The translations under genes were made by a program, and so were the position numbers. A stretch of 16,775 bases of DNA from CAZGDB01 sp964524705 (GTDB taxonomy: Bacteria > Pseudomonadota > Gammaproteobacteria > Berkiellales > Berkiellaceae): assembly GCA_964524705.1 (NCBI GenBank), contig CAZGDB010000030.1:1-16775 (forward strand). The letters run 5' to 3'. Below are positions 6,785 through 14,865 of the stretch, in pieces; the first letter of the stretch is position 1; each line of letters starts with the position of its first letter. The notes beneath the pieces were generated by a model. It was given only the letters and a program-made list of their open reading frames with translations, had not been told where the DNA came from and made no database searches.

Positions 6785-7525
6785 TTACTGTAAGATAATT
6801 AACTTAGACTTACCCGATGCACCTGGTGCAGAGCGTATAGTCTGAGAGTGTAAATCAAATAAGAGGTGTTCGGCTACCATTTCTTGTTGGGCTTGGACGA
6901 GTTTTACGTTACCTTCTAAGCTGACAATCCCAGTGGCAGGTGTAAAATCCATATGGTCTGCCATCGCTTCAAAGTTCCCTTCTGTAGGCGAGCTAATTTT
7001 AGCGGCTTGGGCTTTAATTTTTTCCCACAACTGATTGTGGGTTTGTGTACAAGATAGGCCTTCTGCTGTTAACGCATAGCCTTGATGTTGTCCTTGTACA
7101 CAGCCTTGTATGGCTAACTCACGTTTTGGGACATCCCAGGTGCCTTTATTGGCAGAAACTTGGGTAAGACTGCTTTGGTTTTCTAACTTCATATGTAAAT
7201 CTTTATCGAGCGTTAAGAATGAAAACGCAAACGGAAAATGAAAGTCATTCGCATGTGCGGTGGCTGCTGCAACTTGTAAATGTCCTTTGGCTGTTTGGAG
7301 ATGCAGGATAGGTGATTGAAGCTCTAAGTGCGTATGATGTTGTGAGAGTAAGCCTTGAGAGGCTTCTAATATCATGTTGACATGCCCTTGCAGATCATAA
7401 CGGTATACGGTGAGACCGGTGATCCGTTCTTGCGTAGCTAAGGCAATAGGCGTCATCGTATTATAGGCACCAAAAAGCCCATAGAAGCCAATTAAACAGG
7501 CTAATAGGCTTAATGTTATCCGCAT
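6785..7525 (-). CDS. LptC-like inner-membrane protein with an LptA-like C-terminal segment
   Basis: 246 residues, longer than E. coli LptC (191). A single N-terminal hydrophobic anchor at about 4-22, then a beta-rich periplasmic part with LptC-style features: YRYDLQG near 41-47, a SPILHLQ strand at 71-77, and repeated short strands to about 160. The final part, from about 188 (ADHMDFTPATGIVSLEGNVKLVQ), lines up with the second half of E. coli LptA (HASQMHYELAKDFVVLTGNAYLQQ), including the M-x(11)-L-x-GN pattern and the following AEHLLFDLHSQTIRS versus GDKITYLVKEQKMQA. LptC and LptA share the same jellyroll fold, so a fusion or an extended LptC are both possible. It overlaps the kdsD stop by 1 nt and has AAGGG as ribosome site. 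No separate lptA follows, where one normally lies between lptC and lptB. Confidence 0.8.
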   Translation of the reverse strand: MRITLSLLACLIGFYGLFGAYNTMTPIALATQERITGLTVYRYDLQGHVNMILEASQGLLSQHHTHLELQSPILHLQTAKGHLQVAAATAHANDFHFPFAFSFLTLDKDLHMKLENQSSLTQVSANKGTWDVPKRELAIQGCVQGQHQGYALTAEGLSCTQTHNQLWEKIKAQAAKISSPTEGNFEAMADHMDFTPATGIVSLEGNVKLVQAQQEMVAEHLLFDLHSQTIRSAPGASGKSKLIILQ

Positions 7526-8502
7526 TAGACTATCCCTTGTTGCAATAAATCTTGCATATTAAAGGCACCCAGGACGCGTTGATTATCATCTACTACAAAT
7601 AATCCAGTAATACGTTTTTCACGCATTAAGGCTAAGGCTTCTGTGGCTTTGGCGCTGGGGTGAATATAGGTCCCAGGGGTAGTCATAACATGTTCAATAG
7701 GCAGGGAATGGAGGTCTTTTTTTTGATCAAAGGTACGGCGTAAGTCTCCATCTGTGAATACACCGCAAGCACGATCTTCTTCATCAACGACTACTGCCAT
7801 ACCTAAACCTTTTTGAGAGGTTTCAACTACGACTTGCGGTAAAAAAGTGCCTAACTTAACTTTAGGGATGGAAGCACCACGATGCATCATGTCTGTTACT
7901 TGCAATAAGAGCCGTTTACCTAAACTGCCACCAGGATGTGCTTTTGCAAAATCTTCTGGTGTAAACCCACGTGCTTTTTGTAAAGCAATCGCCAATGCAT
8001 CGCCTAAGGCTAAAGTGAGCGTTGTAGAGGTGGTAGGCGCTAAATTTAAAGCACAGGCCTCTTGAGAAATAGGGACATGAAGTACGACATTACTGTTTTG
8101 GGCTAAACGGGAGGTCTTGTTGCCAGTGATCCCAATTAAAGGGACCCCTAAGGTTTTAATAAAGGGGATGAGTACGACGAGCTCTTCTGTATTCCCAGAA
8201 TGAGAGAGCGCCAGCACCACATCATTTTTAACAAACATGCCGAAGTCACCATGTTGCGCTTCTGCAGGGTGTACAAAAAAAGCAGGGGAGCCGGTACTCG
8301 CTAAAGTAGCTGCAATTTTTTTAGCAATATGGCCTGATTTGCCCATACCCGTTACAATAATACGACCTTGGCAGTGAAAGAGCAGTTCACAAGCTTGAGA
8401 AAATGAGTTATCTAACTTTTTTGTCATTTCTTGTAAAGCGAGCGCTTCAATAGCGAGGACTTGTTGACCTGTTTCGATCCAGGAGCTTTCTGTAGTGGTC
8501 AT
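7525..8502 (-). CDS. kdsD: Arabinose-5-phosphate isomerase (SIS domain plus two CBS domains)
   Basis: 325 residues, typical length. The N-terminal SIS domain (about 35-185) has VTGMGKSGHIAKKIAATL, HPAEAQHGDFG and ALSHSGNTEEL; the catalytic-region HPGGSLGKRLL follows near 190-200. Two CBS domains cover about 205-325. It interconverts ribulose-5-phosphate and arabinose-5-phosphate, the first step of Kdo synthesis for LPS. It is first in the operon kdsD-lptC/A-lptB-hpf-rapZ. AGGA lies 9 nt before the ATG. kdsC, the usual next gene, is absent here. Confidence 0.96.
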   Translation of the reverse strand: MTTTESSWIETGQQVLAIEALALQEMTKKLDNSFSQACELLFHCQGRIIVTGMGKSGHIAKKIAATLASTGSPAFFVHPAEAQHGDFGMFVKNDVVLALSHSGNTEELVVLIPFIKTLGVPLIGITGNKTSRLAQNSNVVLHVPISQEACALNLAPTTSTTLTLALGDALAIALQKARGFTPEDFAKAHPGGSLGKRLLLQVTDMMHRGASIPKVKLGTFLPQVVVETSQKGLGMAVVVDEEDRACGVFTDGDLRRTFDQKKDLHSLPIEHVMTTPGTYIHPSAKATEALALMREKRITGLFVVDDNQRVLGAFNMQDLLQQGIV

Positions 8503-8529
8503 TATTTTTTTTCCTGAGGAAGCATTATT

Positions 8530-8557
8530 TTGTTACGTAGTTAAATTAATGTGTCAA
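8530..8557 (-). promoter_or_regulatory. Candidate promoter of the kdsD operon
   Basis: A perfect TTGACA on the minus strand (8557-8552) is followed after 16 nt by TAACAA (8535-8530), a poor -10. The region 8503-8617 is shared with the divergent mla operon. An mla-direction TATGCT at 8583-8588 has no good -35. Confidence 0.35.
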
Positions 8558-8617
8558 ACTCTAAGAGAATGCAAAGATAATTTATGCTACAGTTCTCGGA
8601 TACTATAAGGATACCGC

Positions 8618-9424
8618 ATGCCGTCTATAAACCCAAATGCTGTAGAGCTAAAAAACCTCAGCTTTCAGCATAAAGATCGTCAGATCTTCAATGAGGTGAA
8701 TATACAAATCCCAGAAGGTAAGATTACTGCCATTATGGGGCCCAGTGGGAGCGGTAAAACGACCCTGTTGCGGCTTATTGGCGGGCAAATTATGCCTGAC
8801 CAGGGGGAAGTCTGGGTGCAAGGACAGCTTTTAAGCAGCCTTAAACGTCATGAGCTTTATGCGATTCGCAAAAAAATGGGCATGCTTTTTCAGAGCGGAG
8901 CACTATTTAGTGATTTAACTGTCTTTGAAAATGTAGCTTTTCCGTTACGTGAACATCTAGAACTTCCAGAGCGCACCTTACAGGATATAGTCTTGCTTAA
9001 ATTAGAGGCAGTAGGGTTGCGGGGGGCGGCAGCTCTGTATCCTAGTGAATTATCTGGGGGAATGGGGCGTCGTGTGGCATTAGCGCGTGCGATTGCCTTA
9101 GATCCAGCCATGATATTATATGATGAACCCTTTGCTGGTCAGGACCCTATTACTATGGGTGTGCTGGTGAAGTTGATTAAACTATTAAATGAAACGGTGG
9201 GAATGACCACTATTATTGTGTCTCATGATGTCGATGAAACGGTAAGTATTGCCGATAAGATTTATGTCATCGGTGAAGGGAATGTGATTGGGTGTGGTTC
9301 ACCTGCTGAATTAATGAATAGTGATTCTGCGTGGGTCAAACAGTTTATGCATGGTTATCCTGATGGTCCCGTTGCCTTTCATTATCCTGCTGGCGATCTC
9401 TGTAAGACTTTAATGGAAGAATAA
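8618..9424 (+). CDS. mlaF: Phospholipid transport ATPase MlaF
   Basis: 268 residues. Walker A GPSGSGKTT at 41-49, signature LSGGM at 146-150, Walker B ILYDEP at 167-172 followed by FAGQDP, and H-loop VSHDVDE. LSGGMGRRVALARA and the C-terminal tail after QFMHGYPDGPVAFHYP match MlaF, whose tail docks MlaB. It is the ATPase of the inner-membrane MlaFEDB complex that moves phospholipids between MlaC and the inner membrane. AAGGA sits 6 nt before ATG. First gene of the operon, divergent from kdsD. Confidence 0.96.
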   Translation: MPSINPNAVELKNLSFQHKDRQIFNEVNIQIPEGKITAIMGPSGSGKTTLLRLIGGQIMPDQGEVWVQGQLLSSLKRHELYAIRKKMGMLFQSGALFSDLTVFENVAFPLREHLELPERTLQDIVLLKLEAVGLRGAAALYPSELSGGMGRRVALARAIALDPAMILYDEPFAGQDPITMGVLVKLIKLLNETVGMTTIIVSHDVDETVSIADKIYVIGEGNVIGCGSPAELMNSDSAWVKQFMHGYPDGPVAFHYPAGDLCKTLMEE

Positions 9425-9427
9425 AAT

Positions 9428-10213
9428 ATGTGTCAAAACTTGGCAGTCAAGGTAGGTCATGAAACCTTAAGCGCAGTGCATAAACTGGGAATAGCGACTA
9501 TATTTTTGTTATCTAGCTTAATCGGAAAGCCGCGTGGTTGGGCGAGTCTTAGGGATTTAGTTAAGCAGCTTTATTTTGTAGGGGTGAGTTCCCTGAGTAT
9601 TATTTTTGTGGCAGGTGTTTTTATTGGGATGGTTTTGGGGTTACAGGGATATACGATCTTGGTACGCTTTGGGGCAGATCAGGCATTGGGCCAGTTAATC
9701 GCTTTGAGCCTAGTCCGAGAGTTAGGGCCAGTTATCGGTGCACTTTTGTTTGCAGGAAGAGCGGGGTCTGCTTTAACGGCTGAAATCGCTTTAATGAAAA
9801 CCACAGAGCAACTTTCTAGTATGGAAATGATGGGCGTAGATCCTTTACGTCGCGTGATAGCACCACGTTTTTGGGCAGGACTGATTTCTTTACCGATGTT
9901 GGCGTTGATTTTTACGCTTGTAGCGGTTTATGGCGGACATTTTGTAGGGGTGACTTGGTTAGGAGTAGATGACGGGGCTTTTTGGGCCAATATGCAATCT
10001 TCTGTCGATTTTAGAGAAGATATCATTAATGGATTGATTAAAAGTACAGTATTTGCTTTTGTGGTGACTTGGATTGCGGTTTATCAAGGGTATTTTGCAA
10101 AACCTACGGCAGAAGGCATAGGTCTGGCGACGACACAAACCGTAGTGTATGCTTCTTTGGCCGTACTGGGGCTCGACTTTTTTCTTACAGCCGTGATGTT
10201 TGGGGGTTTTTGA
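9428..10213 (+). CDS. mlaE: Phospholipid transport permease MlaE
   Basis: 261 residues with the MlaE/YrbE layout: an amphipathic N-terminal region, then several membrane segments (about 52-75, 85-110, 145-172, 198-220, 238-258). The family-defining stretch LVRELGPVIGALLFAGRAGSALTAE is present in pieces around 98-122, followed by LSSMEMMGVDP. It is the channel-forming partner of MlaF. It starts 3 nt after the mlaF stop, and its own TGA overlaps the mlaD ATG by one base. Confidence 0.96.
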   Translation: MCQNLAVKVGHETLSAVHKLGIATIFLLSSLIGKPRGWASLRDLVKQLYFVGVSSLSIIFVAGVFIGMVLGLQGYTILVRFGADQALGQLIALSLVRELGPVIGALLFAGRAGSALTAEIALMKTTEQLSSMEMMGVDPLRRVIAPRFWAGLISLPMLALIFTLVAVYGGHFVGVTWLGVDDGAFWANMQSSVDFREDIINGLIKSTVFAFVVTWIAVYQGYFAKPTAEGIGLATTQTVVYASLAVLGLDFFLTAVMFGGF

Positions 10214-10701
10214 TGGTTACCAAAAGATGGATTGAATTTTGGGTAGGAATCTTTGTGTTATTAGGGTGTTTAGCCCTGGGATTGCTTGCGCTCAATGTTA
10301 GCGGTTTGACTGATTTTTACCAAGGGAGCACCGGCTATAAGGTGGTTGCAGATTTTGAAAATATTGGTGGTTTGAAGGTGCGTTCGCGGGTGAGTATTGC
10401 CGGGGTGGCGATTGGGCGTGTAACGCAAATTGATTATAACCCTACTAACTATATGGCGACAGTGACCATGTGGTTAAAAACGGATGCGAATAAAATACCG
10501 GTTGATTCTAAGTGGAGTATCTTAACGGCAGGTTTTTTAGGGGATAATTATATTGGGATTGTGCCTGGGTTTGATACACAATATTTGGTACAAGATGCAC
10601 ATGTGCCGGTTGAAAATACAACCTCGTCGGTGGTGTTAGAAGACCTGATTTCTCGGTTTTTTTCTGAAAAAGCAAGCACACCAGAGCCTGCAAAACATTA
10701 G
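10213..10701 (+). CDS. mlaD: MCE-domain lipid-binding protein MlaD
   Basis: 162 residues from ATG 10213, chosen because it overlaps the mlaE stop (TGATG) and yields the normal N-terminus; the same frame is open further upstream inside mlaE, but that is shadow. One membrane anchor at about 9-29 is followed by a single MCE domain with FENIGGLKVRSRVSIAGVAI (48-67) and LTAGFLGDNYIGI (104-116). MlaD forms a hexameric ring on MlaE in the periplasm and binds lipid. Confidence 0.95.
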   Translation: MVTKRWIEFWVGIFVLLGCLALGLLALNVSGLTDFYQGSTGYKVVADFENIGGLKVRSRVSIAGVAIGRVTQIDYNPTNYMATVTMWLKTDANKIPVDSKWSILTAGFLGDNYIGIVPGFDTQYLVQDAHVPVENTTSSVVLEDLISRFFSEKASTPEPAKH

Positions 10702-10709
10702 GAGGATTT

Positions 10710-11354
10710 ATGTTTCAAAGGATGCAACACCAGGTTCGATGGGCTATTTTAGCCGTTTGTATGGTAGTGAGTATGGGGTTGCAAGCAGGACCTTTGGAAA
10801 CCTTACAGACTGCAACACAACAAATTTTAGGGTCTATTGAAAAAAATCGTCCCCAGCTGAAGAAAGAACCACAGTATATTAATGTATTAGTAGACCAGCA
10901 TTTATCTCCCTATTTGGATTTTGAAGAAATGGCCAAATGGGTAGTGGGACGCAATGCCTGGCAACATGCATCAGCTGGTGAACAGGCAACCTTTACCCAT
11001 GCTTTTAGAAAATTAGTGATACAAACTTATGCGAGTTCTTTGAATAATTATAATCATCAGGAAATTGTTTATTTCCCATTGAGAGAACCTGTGGAAAACA
11101 AAACACGAGTACAGGTTCAAAGTGAAATTCGTCAAGAAGGTAAGACACCATTACAAGTAGCCTATCGTTTGGTAGAGCATGATAATACTTGGCGTGTCTA
11201 TGATATTTTAATTGAAGGTGTGAGTTTGCTGAAAGGCTTTCAGGCACAGTTTGCAGATACAGCGCATCAAAAAGGGTTAGGTGCTGTAACGCAAAAAGTG
11301 TTGGCACACTTGGCTAAAACAAATCCTGGTAACAATAATAGTGATGCACAGTAG
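10710..11354 (+). CDS. mlaC: Periplasmic phospholipid-binding protein MlaC
   Basis: 214 residues. An N-terminal signal peptide (basic start, hydrophobic WAILAVCMVVSMG, likely cut after GLQA near 26) is followed by the Tol_Tol_Ttg2 fold: HLSPYLDFEEMAKWVVG at about 64-80, then FRKLVIQTYASSL and a late LIEGVSLLKGFQAQF. It shuttles phospholipid between the outer-membrane MlaA complex and MlaFEDB. A strong AGGAGG lies 5 nt upstream of the start. The gap to mlaD is 8 nt and the stop is 8 nt before mlaB. Confidence 0.95.
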   Translation: MFQRMQHQVRWAILAVCMVVSMGLQAGPLETLQTATQQILGSIEKNRPQLKKEPQYINVLVDQHLSPYLDFEEMAKWVVGRNAWQHASAGEQATFTHAFRKLVIQTYASSLNNYNHQEIVYFPLREPVENKTRVQVQSEIRQEGKTPLQVAYRLVEHDNTWRVYDILIEGVSLLKGFQAQFADTAHQKGLGAVTQKVLAHLAKTNPGNNNSDAQ

Positions 11355-11362
11355 TAGTAAGC

Positions 11363-11683
11363 ATGATGTTTAATTATACGCCAACGGCTTCCCCGATTGG
11401 GTTTGCCTTAACGGGTTCGCTGACGTTTGAAACGGTGGCTGCTGCACTTGATGCGGTTCCGCTTTTTACCCAAAGCAGGTCTACAACCTTAAATTTTAAA
11501 GCAATCGCACAATGTGATAGTGCTGCGGTGGCTTTTGTTTTGGCGGTGCAACGTGCTGCATTACGTCAAGAACATATGGTATTTTTAGTAGATTTGCCTT
11601 CTAAACTGGTAAGACTATTACAATTATCAAATTTAAATCCGGCACATGTTTGCGCCGGCAATATATTAAAAAAAATGGAATAA
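11363..11683 (+). CDS. mlaB: STAS-domain protein MlaB
   Basis: 106 residues, one STAS domain: a first strand GFALTGSLTFETVAAALD, the conserved loop FKAIAQCDSAAVAFVLAVQR and a final helix/strand LVDLPSKLVRLLQLSNL. MlaB binds MlaF and is needed for the complex. A second ATG directly follows the first (11366), so the start is uncertain by one codon; the ribosome site is weak, fitting coupled translation. In E. coli ibaG lies between mlaB and murA; here murA starts 2 nt after the stop. Confidence 0.88.
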   Translation: MMFNYTPTASPIGFALTGSLTFETVAAALDAVPLFTQSRSTTLNFKAIAQCDSAAVAFVLAVQRAALRQEHMVFLVDLPSKLVRLLQLSNLNPAHVCAGNILKKME

Positions 11684-11685
11684 TC

Positions 11686-12963
11686 ATGGAAAAACATATT
11701 ATCAATGGTGGTGCACCTTTAATTGGTGAAGTGCGTATTGCAGGTGCTAAAAATAGTGTGTTGCCGATTTTAGCAGCATCTATCTTAATTGATGGTCCTG
11801 TAGAGATTGGGAACATTCCTCATTTAAATGATGTCACAACCACAATGGAGTTGTTAGGGCGTATGGGTGCGGATATTACGCTCTTAGATGGTATGCGCGT
11901 GATTGTGGATGCGAGCCATTTAACCCAATTAGAGGCACCTTATGAATTAGTGCGTACGATGCGTGCTTCGATTTTGGTTTTAGGGCCATTATTAGCGCGT
12001 TATGGAGAAGCACATATTGCATTACCGGGTGGGTGCGCTATTGGTCCAAGACCAGTGGATTTACATATTCACAGTTTAGAAAAAATGGGTGCAAGCATTG
12101 AACTGACCCATGGCTATATTCATGCCAAAGTGCAAGGCCCTTTACAGGGAGCAGTCATTGATTTTCCGATCGTGACGGTGACGGGGACTGAAAATGTCAT
12201 GATGGCAGCAACACTGGCACGTGGAACAACTATTTTGCGTAATGCAGCGCAAGAGCCTGAAGTTGTTGATTTAGCTAATTTTTTAAACACCATGGGTGCT
12301 AAAATTACGGGCGCTGGCACACCTGAAATTACGATTGAAGGGGTGGAACGTCTGGAAGGAAGAATGTATAACGTTTTGCCTGATAGAATTGAAACGGGCA
12401 CCTATTTAATGGCGGCAGCAATTACCCAAGGGTGCGTGACCACTAAAAATACGAACCCAGCGTTATTAACGGCAGTGTTGGAAAAATTACAAGAAACAGG
12501 TGCTACTATTACGCAAGGTGCAGATTGGATCACGTTGGATATGCGTAATCGCCGTCCTCGAGCAGTAGATATTGTGACTGCGCCTTATCCTGGGTTACCC
12601 ACGGATTTACAGGCACAATTTATGGCCTTGAATGCGATAGCAGAAGGGACCTCGCATATTACGGAAACGATTTTTGAAAATCGTTTTATGCATGCCGCAG
12701 AATTGGTACGTATGGGGGCTAATTTAGAAATCAGAGGCAATACCGTGATTTGTGAAGGCGTCACGCATTTAACAGGGGCTAATGTGATGGCCACTGATTT
12801 AAGAGCTTCTGCGAGTTTGGTATTAGCTGGGTTAGTAGCACGTGGAACTACAGTGATTGATAGAATTTATCATATCGATCGTGGTTATGCTTGTATTGAA
12901 GAAAAATTAAATCAATTAGGCGCAGATATTCGCCGTGAAATTCCTGTTAAAGGTCAGGCATGA
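11686..12963 (+). CDS. murA: UDP-N-acetylglucosamine 1-carboxyvinyltransferase
   Basis: 425 residues from ATG 11686, with GGAA 5 nt before it; the frame is open to 11650 inside mlaB, but that would add 12 unnatural residues. It transfers enolpyruvate from PEP to UDP-GlcNAc, the first committed step of peptidoglycan synthesis. Catalytic Lys22 lies in AGAKNS, the active-site Cys117 in PGGCAIGPRP (the fosfomycin-target cysteine), with YPGLPTDLQAQF and RFMHAAELVRMGA later. Presence of Cys rather than Asp predicts fosfomycin sensitivity at the target level. The TGA overlaps the next ATG. Confidence 0.97.
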   Translation: MEKHIINGGAPLIGEVRIAGAKNSVLPILAASILIDGPVEIGNIPHLNDVTTTMELLGRMGADITLLDGMRVIVDASHLTQLEAPYELVRTMRASILVLGPLLARYGEAHIALPGGCAIGPRPVDLHIHSLEKMGASIELTHGYIHAKVQGPLQGAVIDFPIVTVTGTENVMMAATLARGTTILRNAAQEPEVVDLANFLNTMGAKITGAGTPEITIEGVERLEGRMYNVLPDRIETGTYLMAAAITQGCVTTKNTNPALLTAVLEKLQETGATITQGADWITLDMRNRRPRAVDIVTAPYPGLPTDLQAQFMALNAIAEGTSHITETIFENRFMHAAELVRMGANLEIRGNTVICEGVTHLTGANVMATDLRASASLVLAGLVARGTTVIDRIYHIDRGYACIEEKLNQLGADIRREIPVKGQA

Positions 12964-13607
12964 CCTTTACGAGCAGCATACGCCCTTGGTTGTTGAGTAC
13001 CTCCAAAGGAGGGTCTTTAGAGCTAGCCACGCAAGCAGGTGAGATTGCTTGGGTTGGTATTATGTGTCACCCCCATCCTTTATATCAAGGGACCATGGAC
13101 AATAAAGTTGTGGCAACTGTCGTGCGTGCCTGGCAAAAGCTGGGTTGGCATACGGTACGTTTTAATTATCGTGGTGTTGGCCAAAGTACGGGTACCTATG
13201 GGCATGCAGAAGGGGAAGTGGAAGATCTGCAAACCGTCATTCAATGGGTGCAACAGGTATTACCTGAGGCCCAGATTTATTTGGGGGGCTTTTCTTTTGG
13301 GGCCTATATTGCAGCAAGAGGAATACTACCTAGTTATAAAGGTCTCTTAAGTGTGGCACCCGCTGTGGAAAACCAAGACTATAGCAAAGTCATGATTCCC
13401 CCTACGTTGGCATGGGATATCCTGATGGGCGAGCAAGATGAAATTGTTTCGTTTGAAGCGGTGAAAACTTGGAGTGCCTTACAAGCGAAAGACCATCCAC
13501 AATTACAGTTTCATACCTTGCCAGAAGCAAGCCATTTTTTTCATGGTTTACTTCCGTGGGTTTCCAGTACCGCACAAGCAGCCGCCGAACGAGCAATGGC
13601 ACTATAA
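12960..13607 (+). CDS. Small alpha/beta hydrolase (COG2945-like)
   Basis: 215 residues. HPHPLYQGTMDNKVV near 37-51, the RFNYRGVGQSTG loop at 67-78 and the nucleophile elbow GGFSFGA (Ser112) are typical of the small COG2945 alpha/beta hydrolases; likely catalytic Asp160 (GEQDEIV) and His192 (EASHFFHG) complete the triad. No signal peptide, so cytoplasmic. Substrate unknown; esterase or thioesterase-like activity is a guess. ATGA overlap with the murA stop places it in the same operon as its last gene. No clear terminator follows. Confidence 0.85.
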   Translation: MTFTSSIRPWLLSTSKGGSLELATQAGEIAWVGIMCHPHPLYQGTMDNKVVATVVRAWQKLGWHTVRFNYRGVGQSTGTYGHAEGEVEDLQTVIQWVQQVLPEAQIYLGGFSFGAYIAARGILPSYKGLLSVAPAVENQDYSKVMIPPTLAWDILMGEQDEIVSFEAVKTWSALQAKDHPQLQFHTLPEASHFFHGLLPWVSSTAQAAAERAMAL

Positions 13608-13685
13608 TTTGTATACCGGAATTTACCTTATCATTGTAGTCAGCAAGGGCTTTATTAGGATGTTTTTGATTAACAAGTAGTATAC

Positions 13686-13718
13686 TCCTTAAAAGTCTCG
13701 ACTTTTAAGGAATATAAT
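13686..13718 (+). promoter_or_regulatory. 12-bp-arm palindrome over a promoter-like site before the broken ATPase
   Basis: TCCTTAAAAGTC (13686-13697) and GACTTTTAAGGA (13700-13711) are perfect complements around a 2-nt centre. TATAAT at 13713-13718 is a perfect -10; TTAAAA (13689-13694), 18 nt upstream, could be the -35. A dyad lying across -35 and spacer is a typical repressor-operator layout. No U-run follows, so it is not a convincing terminator for the murA operon. Confidence 0.45.
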
Positions 13719-13758
13719 CCATAATAGACATAATCTATGTGGTTTGTGGAGAGAGGAG

Positions 13759-14865
13759 ATGGAACGTTCTTTAAAGCCCTATGTACTAGAGGATGCAAAT
13801 AAGAAAATTGTTCTCATCAGCGGGCCGCGGCAATCTGGCAAAACCACCTTAAGTAAAGCGCTCTTTTCAGACTGTGATTATTTTAATTACGATTATTCTG
13901 AAGATTAAGTTCGGCTGATTCGACGACATTGGAGAAGGTCTGCAGAGTGTGTGATTTTTGATGAAATCCATAAAATGGCAGAGTGGAAAAGATGGCTAAA
14001 AGGGATCTACGATGTAGAAGGCTTCACCCCGAAAATCATTGTAACGGGTAGCGCTAATTTAGAAGTCTTTACCAATGTGGGAGATTCTTTAGCGGGGCGG
14101 TATTTTCGGTATCGGTTACATCCTTTAGATATTAAAGAAATTATGACCTTGCAGGGCGGAAAACCGCAAGATATTTTTCAGGCGTTAATGCAGTGTAGTG
14201 GCTTTCCTGAACCATTTTTGCAACACTCTATTGATTTCTATAAAAAATGGCAAAAAACACACATAGAAGTGATATTAAGACAAGATTTTTTGGATTTATA
14301 TGCAGTGCGTTCTATTCTAAAAATTGAGTTGCTGGTGGAATTATTAAAAACAAGAATTACTTTACCTCTGTCATATACAAATTTAGCAACAGATTTACAA
14401 GTGTCGCCAAAATCTGTTCAGAGTTGGATGACGCTCCTAGAGAATTTCTTTGTGTTGTTTAAAGTGACACCTTATCATCGTAATGTAGCACGTGCTGTTT
14501 TAAAAGAACCAAAGTATTATTTTTTTGATATTGGGCGAGCTGAGGGAGAGGGAGCCCGGTTGGAAAACTTAGTGGCTTGTGCCTTACTAAAAGAAATTCA
14601 TTTTTTACAGGATACCAAAGGGTTAAATTTCGGATTATCGTATTTGCGTAATAAAGATGGCGTGGAAATAGACTTTTTAATTACTTTAGATCAAAACCCA
14701 TTGATTGCTATTGAAGTCAAAACAGCAGATGATAGCCCGAGCAAGGCTTTTGCACACTTTAAAAAGTTTTTGTCATTACCACACTGTTTCCAGTTGGTCG
14801 CTAATCTAGCGCGAGATTTTGATACCGCTCTCCCAAACTTGATCAAACCTGATCATACTGGGTGA
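13759..14865 (+). pseudogene. DUF4143-type AAA ATPase broken by an in-frame stop
   Basis: One reading frame from ATG 13759 (GGAG at 13748-13751, 7 nt upstream) to TGA 14865, interrupted only by TAA at 13906-13908, codon 50. Before the stop: Walker A SGPRQSGKT (21-29) and FNYDYSED; after it: VRLIRRHWRR, Walker B VIFDEIHKM (65-73), VTGSANLEVF, LAGRYF, FPEPFL, and the C-terminal LENLVACALL, GVEIDFL and IEVK. Continuity on both sides points to a single base change (for example GAA to TAA). An ATG at 13951 could restart translation but the product would lack Walker A. The copy at 2706-3935 is a distant relative and intact. The last 13 bp overlap the end of tnpB. Confidence 0.8.

Noticed and set aside
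10069..10212. N-terminal extension of mlaD into mlaE
   Set aside because: Shadow frame inside mlaE; ATG 10213 gives the normal membrane-anchored MlaD start.
11650..11685. N-terminal extension of murA into mlaB
   Set aside because: ATG 11686 has a ribosome site and yields the canonical start; the extension adds non-homologous residues.
12120..12794. Minus-strand ORFs opposite murA
   Set aside because: Antisense shadows of a strongly conserved gene.
13474..13680. Plus-strand ORF spanning the hydrolase 3' end and intergenic space
   Set aside because: Mostly a shifted frame of the hydrolase; no ribosome site or recognisable sequence.
13608..13758. Rho-independent terminator of the mla-murA operon
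   Set aside because: The only strong hairpin (13686-13711) lacks a U-run and lies over a promoter-like site.
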